From the NCBI RefSeq assembly GCF_000512895.1, contig NZ_CP007033.1, forward strand, positions 1,909,001 to 1,973,000: 64,000 nucleotides of DNA, in the 5' to 3' direction. Position numbers and translations under genes: made by a program. Shown one piece after another: positions 54,459 through 62,905 of the stretch (its first letter is position 1; each line of letters opens with the position of its first letter). Origin of the DNA: Dehalobacter restrictus DSM 9455 (GTDB taxonomy: Bacteria > Bacillota > Desulfitobacteriia > Desulfitobacteriales > Syntrophobotulaceae). Below the pieces are notes generated by a model. It was not told where the DNA came from and searched no databases. It saw only the letters and a program-made list of their open reading frames with translations.

Positions 54459-55712
54459 CTATGCTCCTTCGTATAATTTAATAAAAGCAGCGGTTACCGC
54501 AAATAAGACATAGGTAACTGGAAACATGTAGGAAACAAAACTAATATCCGTAATCAAGGTTACCATAATTAAAATGATCAATAGGATGCTTAAGTTCTTT
54601 GATTCATCATCGCTTTTTTTATAAATCGAATATAACCCTTTCAGAAGCCAAATCGGTAAAGCATAATATACCACCAAACCTGTTACCCCCATGTCGGCTA
54701 ACAGTTCAATATAATTATTATGCGCATACTTCCCGTATGCCACGGTATTGATATAAGGGAAAGTATAATAGCCATGCCCGGAGAAAGGCGCAGACAAAAA
54801 CTGCTCCCATCCTTCAGAAATAAACATTTGCCTTTCAAACGTTGACGCATCTATGGAACCCTGACCTGTCAGCGAATTAATCATTCCTTCAAACCGGTAT
54901 CCAACAACCGTATAAAACAACGGGATATCCATTAAGGCATTGTAAAGAATCAATATCAAAATGGCGATGATGAAAGCTTTTAACAGTTTCACTACAAAAC
55001 TGCTTTTAAGATCTAAGATGAACAAAGAAGCTATTGACAGCAGCAAAAACAACAATGCTCTTTTTGATCCTGTAAAAAGTATGTAAATGAGAATTGGAAT
55101 CAAAAAAAGACAATACAGAAAATTCTTTCTTTTGTATAGCAAGAATGCTCCAAAAACAAAAGCGATCGCATACATTCCGCCAAGAACGTTTGGATTATCC
55201 CCTAACGTCTCCGGCATTCGGTTTACCCATGTGTATGATAAGCTTCCGGATAATGTCCATCCATAGGTGTTAACTAAGAAAACGGCAGCGCTCACTCCGG
55301 CTATTATTGCTGTGAGACCTAAAACCCTGTACAGATTTTGTTTTGATCGTATTGCTTCAAAGATAAGCAAACTGGCAATAATATTTTTTTGATCAGCAAC
55401 CAACTGCCAGAAAGAACTTGAGAATAAAGTCCCGGCTCTCAATGTGAAAACAATTGAGACAAGAAGAAAGGCACCCCACCAGACATGGTATCCGCTTAAT
55501 TTATAGTTCCAGTTTCCTTTTCGTAATACAATATATAAGACTATACCGACAAAAAACATTATTTTCGCAAGTTTGGCAATTGTCGTCGAGTATAAGCTTA
55601 AGTGAGCATAAAGATTGATCAGATATAACGAAACGCTCGCTATGGCTAAATAGTTTAATAATAATTCTTTTTTCGTCTCAATACTTTGTTGCTCTATAAA
55701 CAAAGATTCCAT
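54459..55712 (-). CDS. Wzy/O-antigen-ligase-like polymerase
   Basis: 417 residues, about 11-12 TM helices with a large loop near residues 270-335 (GYRFEGMINSLTGQGSIDAS, FLSAPFSGHGYYTFPY, YGKYAHNNYIELLADMGVTG), the Wzy_C signature in which NNYIELLAD-type motifs are shared by O-antigen ligases and polymerases. With Wzx and Wzz in the operon it is most likely the repeat-unit polymerase. Confidence 0.88.
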   Translation of the reverse strand: MESLFIEQQSIETKKELLLNYLAIASVSLYLINLYAHLSLYSTTIAKLAKIMFFVGIVLYIVLRKGNWNYKLSGYHVWWGAFLLVSIVFTLRAGTLFSSSFWQLVADQKNIIASLLIFEAIRSKQNLYRVLGLTAIIAGVSAAVFLVNTYGWTLSGSLSYTWVNRMPETLGDNPNVLGGMYAIAFVFGAFLLYKRKNFLYCLFLIPILIYILFTGSKRALLFLLLSIASLFILDLKSSFVVKLLKAFIIAILILILYNALMDIPLFYTVVGYRFEGMINSLTGQGSIDASTFERQMFISEGWEQFLSAPFSGHGYYTFPYINTVAYGKYAHNNYIELLADMGVTGLVVYYALPIWLLKGLYSIYKKSDDESKNLSILLIILIMVTLITDISFVSYMFPVTYVLFAVTAAFIKLYEGA

Positions 55713-55733
55713 TCCCCTTTGTTTTCCTCGAAA

Positions 55734-56828
55734 TTATCTTTCAACAAAACCTTCGATATATTGTTCCCACATCAAAGTAATTTTTTCTGGGGCTAACTGT
55801 TGAAGGATTTTTCGCGCTTCGTGTGCCATTTTTTCTGCGGCAACCGGATTCTCCAGTATATCACGCATGGCGAGCGCCAACTCCTGAATATCATCAACTG
55901 GTGCCAATAAGCCGTTTTCTCCATGGTTGATCAAAAATTCCGGCCCCCCGCATGGGCAGTTAGTAGAAACAACAGGCATCCCAACGGCCATCGCCTCAAT
56001 CAAAGCATTCGGCATTCCTTCAAAGTTTGAAGATAAGACAAACAAAGCGGCATCTCTTATTCTATGCGGTACATCCGCCTCCGCCCCCGGCATGAATATT
56101 CGGTTTGTCAAGTTAAGCTTTGTAATCTCAGCTTCCAGCTCAGGCCGGTCCGGCCCTTCTCCGTAAATAACCAAATGATACTCGGGGTAGTCTGAGGCAA
56201 GTAAAGCAAACGCCCGAAATAACAGTTTATAATTTTTTTGTTTATCATCCAGTCTCCCTACTGACACAATGTCTTTACGGCGTTCCCCAGAATAAGGAGT
56301 CGGAATATTTTCTGCTGCGACAGGATTCGGAATTACAGCAGCCTGACTTTGTATCGAAGTTGAAAAGAACGCCTTTGCTTCCTCCGTCTGAAAGACATAC
56401 CCCTTGGCCGAACAATACAATATTTTTCTTCGGATGCGGAGCGTTTTTTTGAAAGGATATATCTTTGGGTCGTTGCGCTCTGACACAACAACCGGAAACC
56501 GACAACCAAACAGAGCCGGCAATAGAATGCAATTGCATTCAACACCAAAAGATACAACAACGTCAGGATGAACTTTATTGATGATCTTTCGGATATTTAA
56601 CATCCTCTGTATTTTTGAAAAGCTGTTATTAGAAGCAAGACCTGCATCAATACAAATGATTCTGGGATCTAAACCATCCGTATATGTTTCTTCCCTGCCA
56701 GTAAGTATTCCGTTTAAAAGCAAAATATATATCTGATTCCCTTTCTTCGTCATTTCATTGGCGATTGAGATCAGAACACGCTCTGCTCCACTAAACCGAA
56801 GTGAACCAATTACAAATGCAACCTTCAT
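55734..56828 (-). CDS. GT4 family glycosyltransferase
   Basis: 364 residues, GT-B fold: VAFVIGSLRFSGAERVLISI (N-terminal glycine loop), VSVGRLDDKQKNYKLLFRAF, LVIYGEGPDRPELEAEI and the late LSSNFEGMPNALIEAMAVGM (E-x7-E). Retaining transferase adding a sugar to the lipid-linked repeat unit. ATG 56828. Confidence 0.92.
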   Translation of the reverse strand: MKVAFVIGSLRFSGAERVLISIANEMTKKGNQIYILLLNGILTGREETYTDGLDPRIICIDAGLASNNSFSKIQRMLNIRKIINKVHPDVVVSFGVECNCILLPALFGCRFPVVVSERNDPKIYPFKKTLRIRRKILYCSAKGYVFQTEEAKAFFSTSIQSQAAVIPNPVAAENIPTPYSGERRKDIVSVGRLDDKQKNYKLLFRAFALLASDYPEYHLVIYGEGPDRPELEAEITKLNLTNRIFMPGAEADVPHRIRDAALFVLSSNFEGMPNALIEAMAVGMPVVSTNCPCGGPEFLINHGENGLLAPVDDIQELALAMRDILENPVAAEKMAHEARKILQQLAPEKITLMWEQYIEGFVER

Positions 56829-56892
56829 TTATTTTCTCCAATCAGTCTAAGCTTTTCATTTAAAACACTGCCCCGATAATACTTTATTTCCC

Positions 56893-56923
56893 AAACGTAA
56901 CACCTTTTATAGGTGTTACGTTT
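56893..56923. repeat. perfect 13-bp inverted repeat in an AT-rich gap
   Basis: AAACGTAACACCT / AGGTGTTACGTTT around TTTAT. The 306-base gap 56829-57134 has no gene and is very AT-rich. The palindrome has no U run on either strand, so it may be an operator or processing site rather than a simple terminator. Confidence 0.6.
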
Positions 56924-57134
56924 CATCTAATCCAAAAATTTTCTTCAAAAACAATACTTATTTGCATATATATTAAAAATGATAATTTAGAAATAAATCA
57001 TTTAACAAATCTTAAATGATGCCCCAATGATTTTAAAAAATTAGCATATTTATTGTTTAATAATATCAATCTGTAACTATCTGTAATACCAGTGCTCAAT
57101 TATATCCAACTAATGTGTTTTGAAATATACTACC

Positions 57135-58352
57135 TTATTGATTGATAAGATCGTAAATTCGTTTTCCCTGAATGATATTATTCTTGTTTGCCATGACAAA
57201 ATTTCTTGCCCTGATACCGAACTCTAGAAGTTTTTCCTTTGGCATAGAACATACTTCGACTATTTTTTCCGCCATCCCCTTCGCAGTTTCATTTTCAATA
57301 AAAAAGATATAATCAACGTACTCTTCTGGAATCCCAGGTAACATATTCATAATCGTAGGCGTTCCTGACAAGAGATACTCCATAATCTTAGAAGGAAACG
57401 AATATTTTGTATAAGCTTCTTCTCCTCCCCTCGGATTAATTAATACTGTGGCCTCTCTTTGAAGTTTTAAAGCTTCATCCCTGCTTACTTGGCCAAAAAA
57501 CTTTATTCTTTTATCTAATGCTGCCAGGTGTAAAATATCTTCTTTCGCTTCACCCTCTCCACATATCCATAGACTATAAGAGGGATTGGTTATTAGAGAA
57601 AAAGCATCCAATAACTGCATTATGCCGTAAGCTTTAAAAAGAGTTCCTGTGTATAATATTATCTTCTGTTTATCAATAAGGTTGCAGCTTTCTGTTGTTT
57701 TTAAATCCTTAGTATTAACCATCCCTTCAACAACAATCCATGGCTTATTACCAACCCTAATTGGTTCGGCCATATACTTAGTAAGCAGTACAAAAGAATC
57801 AATATATTTGAGAAAGATGTTCATAAACAGTCTGTCAGCCTTTTTCAAAAGCCTTAAGATAACATTTACTTTCTCGTTAAGCATCATAAATTCTGGAAGA
57901 TCCGGAGCAATTAGACATAGGTGAATACTTTTATTTATCACTTTTCCTATCGCACAAGCAAAAATTAATGGAGAGTGCATGGAATAGATAATGATCGCTT
58001 TCTTCTTTTGTTTTTTTAAATTGGCCCACCGTACTACTTTTTTGGCTAAAGAAATTGCTTTCCATATATGTTTAATTACGAATATATTTAAGAAGCCAAT
58101 ACTCTCATCCTTAGAATAGGAACTGTGTCTAAGTTCAAATGATCTAAAATATATGTCCTTATATAGACGTGGATATGAACCAACAAAAGGAGCATTAAGA
58201 ATATCTACATGGGTATCATTAGCTTCCTCTAAACCAAAAATTACATTCCATTGCAAAGCATTTGCCGCGAATTGTACTGTACCTCGACTCTTAGCTAGAA
58301 TTTCATCTTGCATCTCGCTTGGAAAAACTCCGCCAACAAATAATATATCCAC
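57135..58352 (-). CDS. GT4-like glycosyltransferase
   Basis: 405 residues, GT-B type: MDILFVGGVFPSEMQDEI at the start, KQKIILYTGTLFKAYGIMQL in the second domain, LWICGEGEAKEDILHLAAL, and a truncated-looking late motif RGGEEAYTKYSFPSKIMEYL. More AT-rich than its neighbours and followed by an AT-rich gap, hinting at separate acquisition. Ends 35 bases from capG. Confidence 0.85.
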   Translation of the reverse strand: MDILFVGGVFPSEMQDEILAKSRGTVQFAANALQWNVIFGLEEANDTHVDILNAPFVGSYPRLYKDIYFRSFELRHSSYSKDESIGFLNIFVIKHIWKAISLAKKVVRWANLKKQKKKAIIIYSMHSPLIFACAIGKVINKSIHLCLIAPDLPEFMMLNEKVNVILRLLKKADRLFMNIFLKYIDSFVLLTKYMAEPIRVGNKPWIVVEGMVNTKDLKTTESCNLIDKQKIILYTGTLFKAYGIMQLLDAFSLITNPSYSLWICGEGEAKEDILHLAALDKRIKFFGQVSRDEALKLQREATVLINPRGGEEAYTKYSFPSKIMEYLLSGTPTIMNMLPGIPEEYVDYIFFIENETAKGMAEKIVEVCSMPKEKLLEFGIRARNFVMANKNNIIQGKRIYDLINQ

Positions 58353-58387
58353 CTTACCCTCCGTCCATTTTTCAGTAAATTATTACT

Positions 58388-59515
58388 CTAGATTTTTCTC
58401 CAAATGAATTGATCAATAATTTTTGAGTAGCTCTGTATAATTTTTACTACCTTCACAGATATATTTTCATCAACATAGTCAGGTGCTAATACTGTCTGTT
58501 CATTATTTTCCTGCATTGCTTTGGCGAGTTCAATCGACTGTTCAATATCTTTACTGTTAATTCCTCCAATGATGACTGTCCCTTTATCCAATACTTCCGG
58601 CCTTTCAGTCGAAGTTCTTAGCAAGATACCTGCAAATCCTAAAATGGCACTTTCTTCCGAAAGTGTACCACTGTCGGAAAGTACACAGAAAGAATTCTTT
58701 TGTAATTTATTATACGCAAGAAATCCAAATGGTTTGACGCACCTGACCTGAGGATGAAATACAAAATTTCTTTGTTCAATAAACTTCTTACTCCGCGGAT
58801 GTGTTGAGTAAATGACCGGCATTCCGTATCGCTCAGCGATATTATTTAGCGCTGTCATTAAAGATAAGAAGTTTTGTTCTTGGTCAATATTTTCTTCTCT
58901 GTGAGCAGAAACTAAAATATACTTTCCTGCTTCAAGATTAAGTTCTTCGAGCACTCTGCTCGCGTCAATTCTTGCCATATGTTCCTGCAACACTTCCTGC
59001 ATTGGGGAACCTGTTACAAATATGTGGTCTTTCCTAAATCCTTCAGACAGGAGATATCGGCGAGAATGTTCCGTATACGTCAGATTAATATCTGATATAT
59101 GATCGACAATTTTCCGGTTAATCTCTTCCGGTACGTTCTGATCGAAACACCGGTTGCCAGCTTCCATATGAAAAATCGGCACTTTCAGCCTCTTCGCGGA
59201 GATTGCCGACAGCGCTGAGTTCGTATCCCCTAGTATCAAGAGCGCGTCAGGTATTTCTTTCTGTAGTACCCCGTAAGACTTGGCAATGATATTTCCCATC
59301 GTCTCTCCAAGGTCTTTGCCGACACTATCTAAGTAATAATTTGGTTCTCTCAAACCAAGATCCTCAAAGAATACCCGGTTAAGCGTATAGTCCCAGTTTT
59401 GTCCGGTATGAACAAGAATGTGGTCGAAATAACGGTCACAGGCTTTAATCACTGCAGACAAACGGATTATTTCAGGACGAGTACCGAGAATTGTCATTAC
59501 TTTAAGTTTTGACAT
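58388..59515 (-). CDS. capG: UDP-N-acetylglucosamine 2-epimerase-like (CapG)
   Basis: 375 residues of the non-hydrolysing WecB/MnaA fold: KVMTILGTRPEIIRLSAVIK, DHILVHTGQNWDYTLNRVFF, HMEAGNRCFDQNVPEEINR, LVSAHREENIDQEQN, LSDSGTLSEESAILGF. In capE-capF-capG sets this enzyme performs the last step to UDP-L-FucNAc, not the GlcNAc/ManNAc reaction. It directly follows capF. Confidence 0.88.
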   Translation of the reverse strand: MSKLKVMTILGTRPEIIRLSAVIKACDRYFDHILVHTGQNWDYTLNRVFFEDLGLREPNYYLDSVGKDLGETMGNIIAKSYGVLQKEIPDALLILGDTNSALSAISAKRLKVPIFHMEAGNRCFDQNVPEEINRKIVDHISDINLTYTEHSRRYLLSEGFRKDHIFVTGSPMQEVLQEHMARIDASRVLEELNLEAGKYILVSAHREENIDQEQNFLSLMTALNNIAERYGMPVIYSTHPRSKKFIEQRNFVFHPQVRCVKPFGFLAYNKLQKNSFCVLSDSGTLSEESAILGFAGILLRTSTERPEVLDKGTVIIGGINSKDIEQSIELAKAMQENNEQTVLAPDYVDENISVKVVKIIQSYSKIIDQFIWRKI

Positions 59516-59520
59516 TGATG

Positions 59521-60633
59521 TTAAACCTCCAAATAAAACGTATCTGGTTTTTCAGCATTAAAAATTTCATCCGCCCAAAAAAGGGTGATAACGTCGGTCT
59601 TTCCCAAATTTTCGATAGAATGTGTATAGCCGGTTGGAATATCCAATACCTGAAGTTTATCCCCAGATACGCTGTACTCAATGACTTTTGTGCCGTTTAT
59701 TTCCCTAAACCTGATCAATGCATCTCCCTCGATCACAAGAAACTTTTCCACTTTTGAATGATGCCAGTGGTTTCCCCTGGTAATACCGGGTTTAGTACGA
59801 GAAATAAAGATCTGGCCCATAGCCGGCGATTTGATGAACTCAGCCAGCCATCCCCGTTGATCATATTTCATCTCTAAATCATAACTGAACCCATTTTCAG
59901 GAAAATAAGAAAGATAGGTCGCATATAAAAAACGCTCAAACTCACCTTCAAAATTCGGCATGACTAGCGAACTCCGGCTTTCTTGAAAAGCCTCCAATGT
60001 ATTGGCTATCTGATGCAGGGTTATGCTGAATGTTCTAGTCACAAAGCAGAAACCATTATCCATTCTTGATTCACTGCCGTTAAAAGCATGAATAAACTCT
60101 TGAACCACGTCGTCAATATAAACAAGGGATAACACAGTTTCCGGGTTATTAATCTGTATCGGCAGTCCACGAGATATATTATAGCACCAAGTCGCTATCA
60201 CAGAGTTATAATTGGGCCGGCACCATTTGCCGAAAACATTAGGCAGACGGTATATATACACTGGATTTCCTGTCTCTCTCGCATAATCTTCAAGCAAGCT
60301 CTCAGCGTTCTTCTTGCTTTGACCGTAAGGATTATCTATCTCGGCTTGAATCGATGATGTCATCAGCACTGGAACTTTTTTATTGTTTTCCCGCAACATC
60401 GTCAGTAGCAGTTCAGTGAAACCGCTATTACCTTTTTCGAATTCACCGACTTCCAAGGGTCTGTTTACACCGGCCAAATGAAAAACAAAATCAGCCCTTC
60501 GGCAAAAGTCCTTCAGCTCATTCACCGAATTGTCGATGTCATACTTTAATATCTCCATATTTGTATCAAGTGTGGCAATTAAATTTTTGCCGATAAAACC
60601 GTTAGCACCGGTAACCAAAACTGTTCTCTTCAT
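59521..60633 (-). CDS. capF: CapF-like bifunctional reductase with cupin domain
   Basis: 370 residues: N-terminal SDR (RTVLVTGANGFIGKNLIATL; NPYGQSKKNAESLLEDYAR with YxxxK) and a C-terminal cupin about 245-370 (GITRGNHWHHSKVEKFLVIE, GYTHSIENLGKTDVITLFWA, metal-binding His). This fusion is the hallmark of CapF/WbjC, which epimerises and reduces the CapE product on the way to UDP-L-FucNAc. Confidence 0.93.
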   Translation of the reverse strand: MKRTVLVTGANGFIGKNLIATLDTNMEILKYDIDNSVNELKDFCRRADFVFHLAGVNRPLEVGEFEKGNSGFTELLLTMLRENNKKVPVLMTSSIQAEIDNPYGQSKKNAESLLEDYARETGNPVYIYRLPNVFGKWCRPNYNSVIATWCYNISRGLPIQINNPETVLSLVYIDDVVQEFIHAFNGSESRMDNGFCFVTRTFSITLHQIANTLEAFQESRSSLVMPNFEGEFERFLYATYLSYFPENGFSYDLEMKYDQRGWLAEFIKSPAMGQIFISRTKPGITRGNHWHHSKVEKFLVIEGDALIRFREINGTKVIEYSVSGDKLQVLDIPTGYTHSIENLGKTDVITLFWADEIFNAEKPDTFYLEV

Positions 60634-60639
60634 TGCTTC

Positions 60640-61653
60640 CTACCGCTCCTTTAATTCACCTTGGATATAGTCGAGACTAAGTAACAGTTCCTTTACACCA
60701 GTGATATCCAGCCGCCGAGTATTGTGAGAGTTATACTCCTCAGTGGTGCTAAGTCTTTCATCTCCTGATTCAAAGTATTGATCATAATTTAAGGTTCGAG
60801 TATCTGCCGGGACTCTGTAGTATTCTCCCAAATCTTCAGTCTTCGCCATTTCTTCACGGGAGAGTAGCGTTTCATAAAGCTTTTCCCCATGCCTTGTTCC
60901 GATTATCTTAACCGCATTTTCCGCCTGAAAAATTTCCTTTATTCCCTGGACAAGGTCGGCAATCGTTGAAGCTGGGGCTTTCTGGATAAAAAGATCACCC
61001 TGTTTAGCATTTTTAAAAGCAAAAAGAACAAGTTCCACCGCATCATCAATTGACATCAAGTAACGGGTCATATAGGGATCGGTAACCGTCAATGTCTGCC
61101 CTGATTTTATCTGCTGTATAAAAAGAGGAATGACAGAGCCCCGCGAAGCCATGACATTTCCGTAACGTGTACCGCAAATAATCGTCTTGGTAGGATCAAC
61201 AGTCCGTGATTTAGCTACCATGATTTTTTCCATCATTGCCTTAGAAATACCCATTGCATTGATCGGATAAACTGCTTTATCCGTTGACAAACAGATAACT
61301 TTTTTGACACCAAAGGCGACCGCGGCATTTAAAACATTTTCCGTTCCGACTACATTTGTCTTCACAGCTTCCATTGGAAAAAACTCACAGGAAGGTACCT
61401 GTTTGAGAGCCGCCGCATGGAAAATATAATCTACTCCATGCATTGCAGCCGCAACACTCTGATAATCCCTGACATCCCCGATAAAGAACTTGACTTTATC
61501 ATTTTTAAGCTCTTTTCTCATGTCGTCCTGTTTCTTTTCATCACGGGAAAAAATTCGAATTTCTTCAATATCTGTGTTTAAAAATCTTTTTAATACGGCG
61601 TTTCCAAACGAACCTGTTCCGCCAGTAATTAATAATATTTTGCCTTTAAACAT
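60640..61653 (-). CDS. capE: CapE-like UDP-GlcNAc 4,6-dehydratase/5-epimerase
   Basis: 337 residues: KILLITGGTGSFGNAVLKRF, RIFSRDEKKQDDMRKEL, YIFHAAALKQVPSCEFFPME, STDKAVYPINAMGISKAMME (catalytic Lys with Met-rather-than-Tyr context of the FlaA1/CapE group), ICGTRYGNVMASRGSVIPLF. First enzyme of the FucNAc branch. Its start overlaps the end of the GT4 gene by 8 bases. Confidence 0.93.
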   Translation of the reverse strand: MFKGKILLITGGTGSFGNAVLKRFLNTDIEEIRIFSRDEKKQDDMRKELKNDKVKFFIGDVRDYQSVAAAMHGVDYIFHAAALKQVPSCEFFPMEAVKTNVVGTENVLNAAVAFGVKKVICLSTDKAVYPINAMGISKAMMEKIMVAKSRTVDPTKTIICGTRYGNVMASRGSVIPLFIQQIKSGQTLTVTDPYMTRYLMSIDDAVELVLFAFKNAKQGDLFIQKAPASTIADLVQGIKEIFQAENAVKIIGTRHGEKLYETLLSREEMAKTEDLGEYYRVPADTRTLNYDQYFESGDERLSTTEEYNSHNTRRLDITGVKELLLSLDYIQGELKER

Positions 61654-62863
61654 GATTGTTCTCTCCTATAAAATGTTCTAAAATTGTGTCTCTGACTTTG
61701 TCAACAGAAAAATGCTTCACCGCAAACTCATAACCTGCCATACCTACCTTGTCCCTTAACTCTTTATCCTCGCATAATAAACTAAAATTCCGGTTATAGG
61801 CTTCTAGCTCACCGGTAACAGAACAGAATCCTCCTCCAGCCTCTTCCATCATGTCCATCAGGTCATTTCCAGAATTTACAGAAGCTAATACGGGCAATTT
61901 GGAACACCAATAGCCCATCAGTTTACCCGGAATATTTTGCACAGTTAAATTTCTGTTCAAGTTAATTAATCCAATATCACATTGCCTTACAAGGTCAGGA
62001 TAATATTGGGGATCAATAAAGTCTTTGAATATTACATTTCCATAATTTTTATATGCTTCTTTCAGTCCCCGGCTTTCACTGCCTGAACCAACAATCAAAA
62101 ACACAGCATCTTTTCTCTCTCGGTTTACTTTTATTAATTCAAATAGAAAGCTCAGTTCCTGATATTTGCCAATATTCCCTGCATAAAGGCATATTATTTT
62201 ATCACCCAAACCAAACTCACTGCGAAAATCTCTTGCAATCTGTTTCCGATATGGAGAAAAGTCTATCCAGTTGTATAATAATTCAACTTTTTCGTTGTTC
62301 AAGCCTTGCATTTGGCAGACAGACATTAAATCGCTTTGGGATTGAACTCCAATAAAGTCGGATACTTGATATAATTGTTTTTCCATTCTTTCAAAATAAC
62401 TAAAAACAAGACCTTGTTTTATTGCCCCTACATCTTTGGCGCACTGTGGAAATACATCCCTCAAAACCAGATAGACTTTTGATCCATATCTCTTTTTCAT
62501 CCTCTTAACTGTTCTCTCGAGTGTTATCGGTGGAGAATAAGAAATGATGATATCCGGCTTAACACTCCTTAAATACTTACAATAACCGAAATACAGTAAA
62601 TAGGGCAATAATACTTCACTTAGTCCTCTACGAATCATTCCAACATCTTTCTTCTTAAAATTCTTAACTCTAAGTACTTTAACTCCATCTTCTTCCCTAA
62701 TTGGTAAATCATTCTTCATCAAATGCACATTTGATTCTTTCAATGTTAAGACAAACACATCAATATCTTTTTTTTTGAAACTTTGAGCTAAATCTCTTAA
62801 CAAAACTGCAGATGAATTTGCATTGGGTATATAAACATCGGTTATTATTAAGATGTTCATCAA
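61646..62863 (-). CDS. GT4 glycosyltransferase, WbuB/WbjE-like
   Basis: 405 residues, GT-B: NILIITDVYIPNANSSAVLL at the N-terminus, IICLYAGNIGKYQELSFLFE, FLIVGSGSESRGLKEAY and NIPGKLMGYWCSKLPVLASV as the late donor-site motif. In known FucNAc polymers a gene of this type beside capE-capF-capG transfers FucNAc; here that is inferred from context. Confidence 0.88.
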   Translation of the reverse strand: MMNILIITDVYIPNANSSAVLLRDLAQSFKKKDIDVFVLTLKESNVHLMKNDLPIREEDGVKVLRVKNFKKKDVGMIRRGLSEVLLPYLLYFGYCKYLRSVKPDIIISYSPPITLERTVKRMKKRYGSKVYLVLRDVFPQCAKDVGAIKQGLVFSYFERMEKQLYQVSDFIGVQSQSDLMSVCQMQGLNNEKVELLYNWIDFSPYRKQIARDFRSEFGLGDKIICLYAGNIGKYQELSFLFELIKVNRERKDAVFLIVGSGSESRGLKEAYKNYGNVIFKDFIDPQYYPDLVRQCDIGLINLNRNLTVQNIPGKLMGYWCSKLPVLASVNSGNDLMDMMEEAGGGFCSVTGELEAYNRNFSLLCEDKELRDKVGMAGYEFAVKHFSVDKVRDTILEHFIGENNHV

Positions 62864-62905
62864 TGACTCCTTGATTATTGAATTTATACAATAGGTAAAA
62901 ATTGC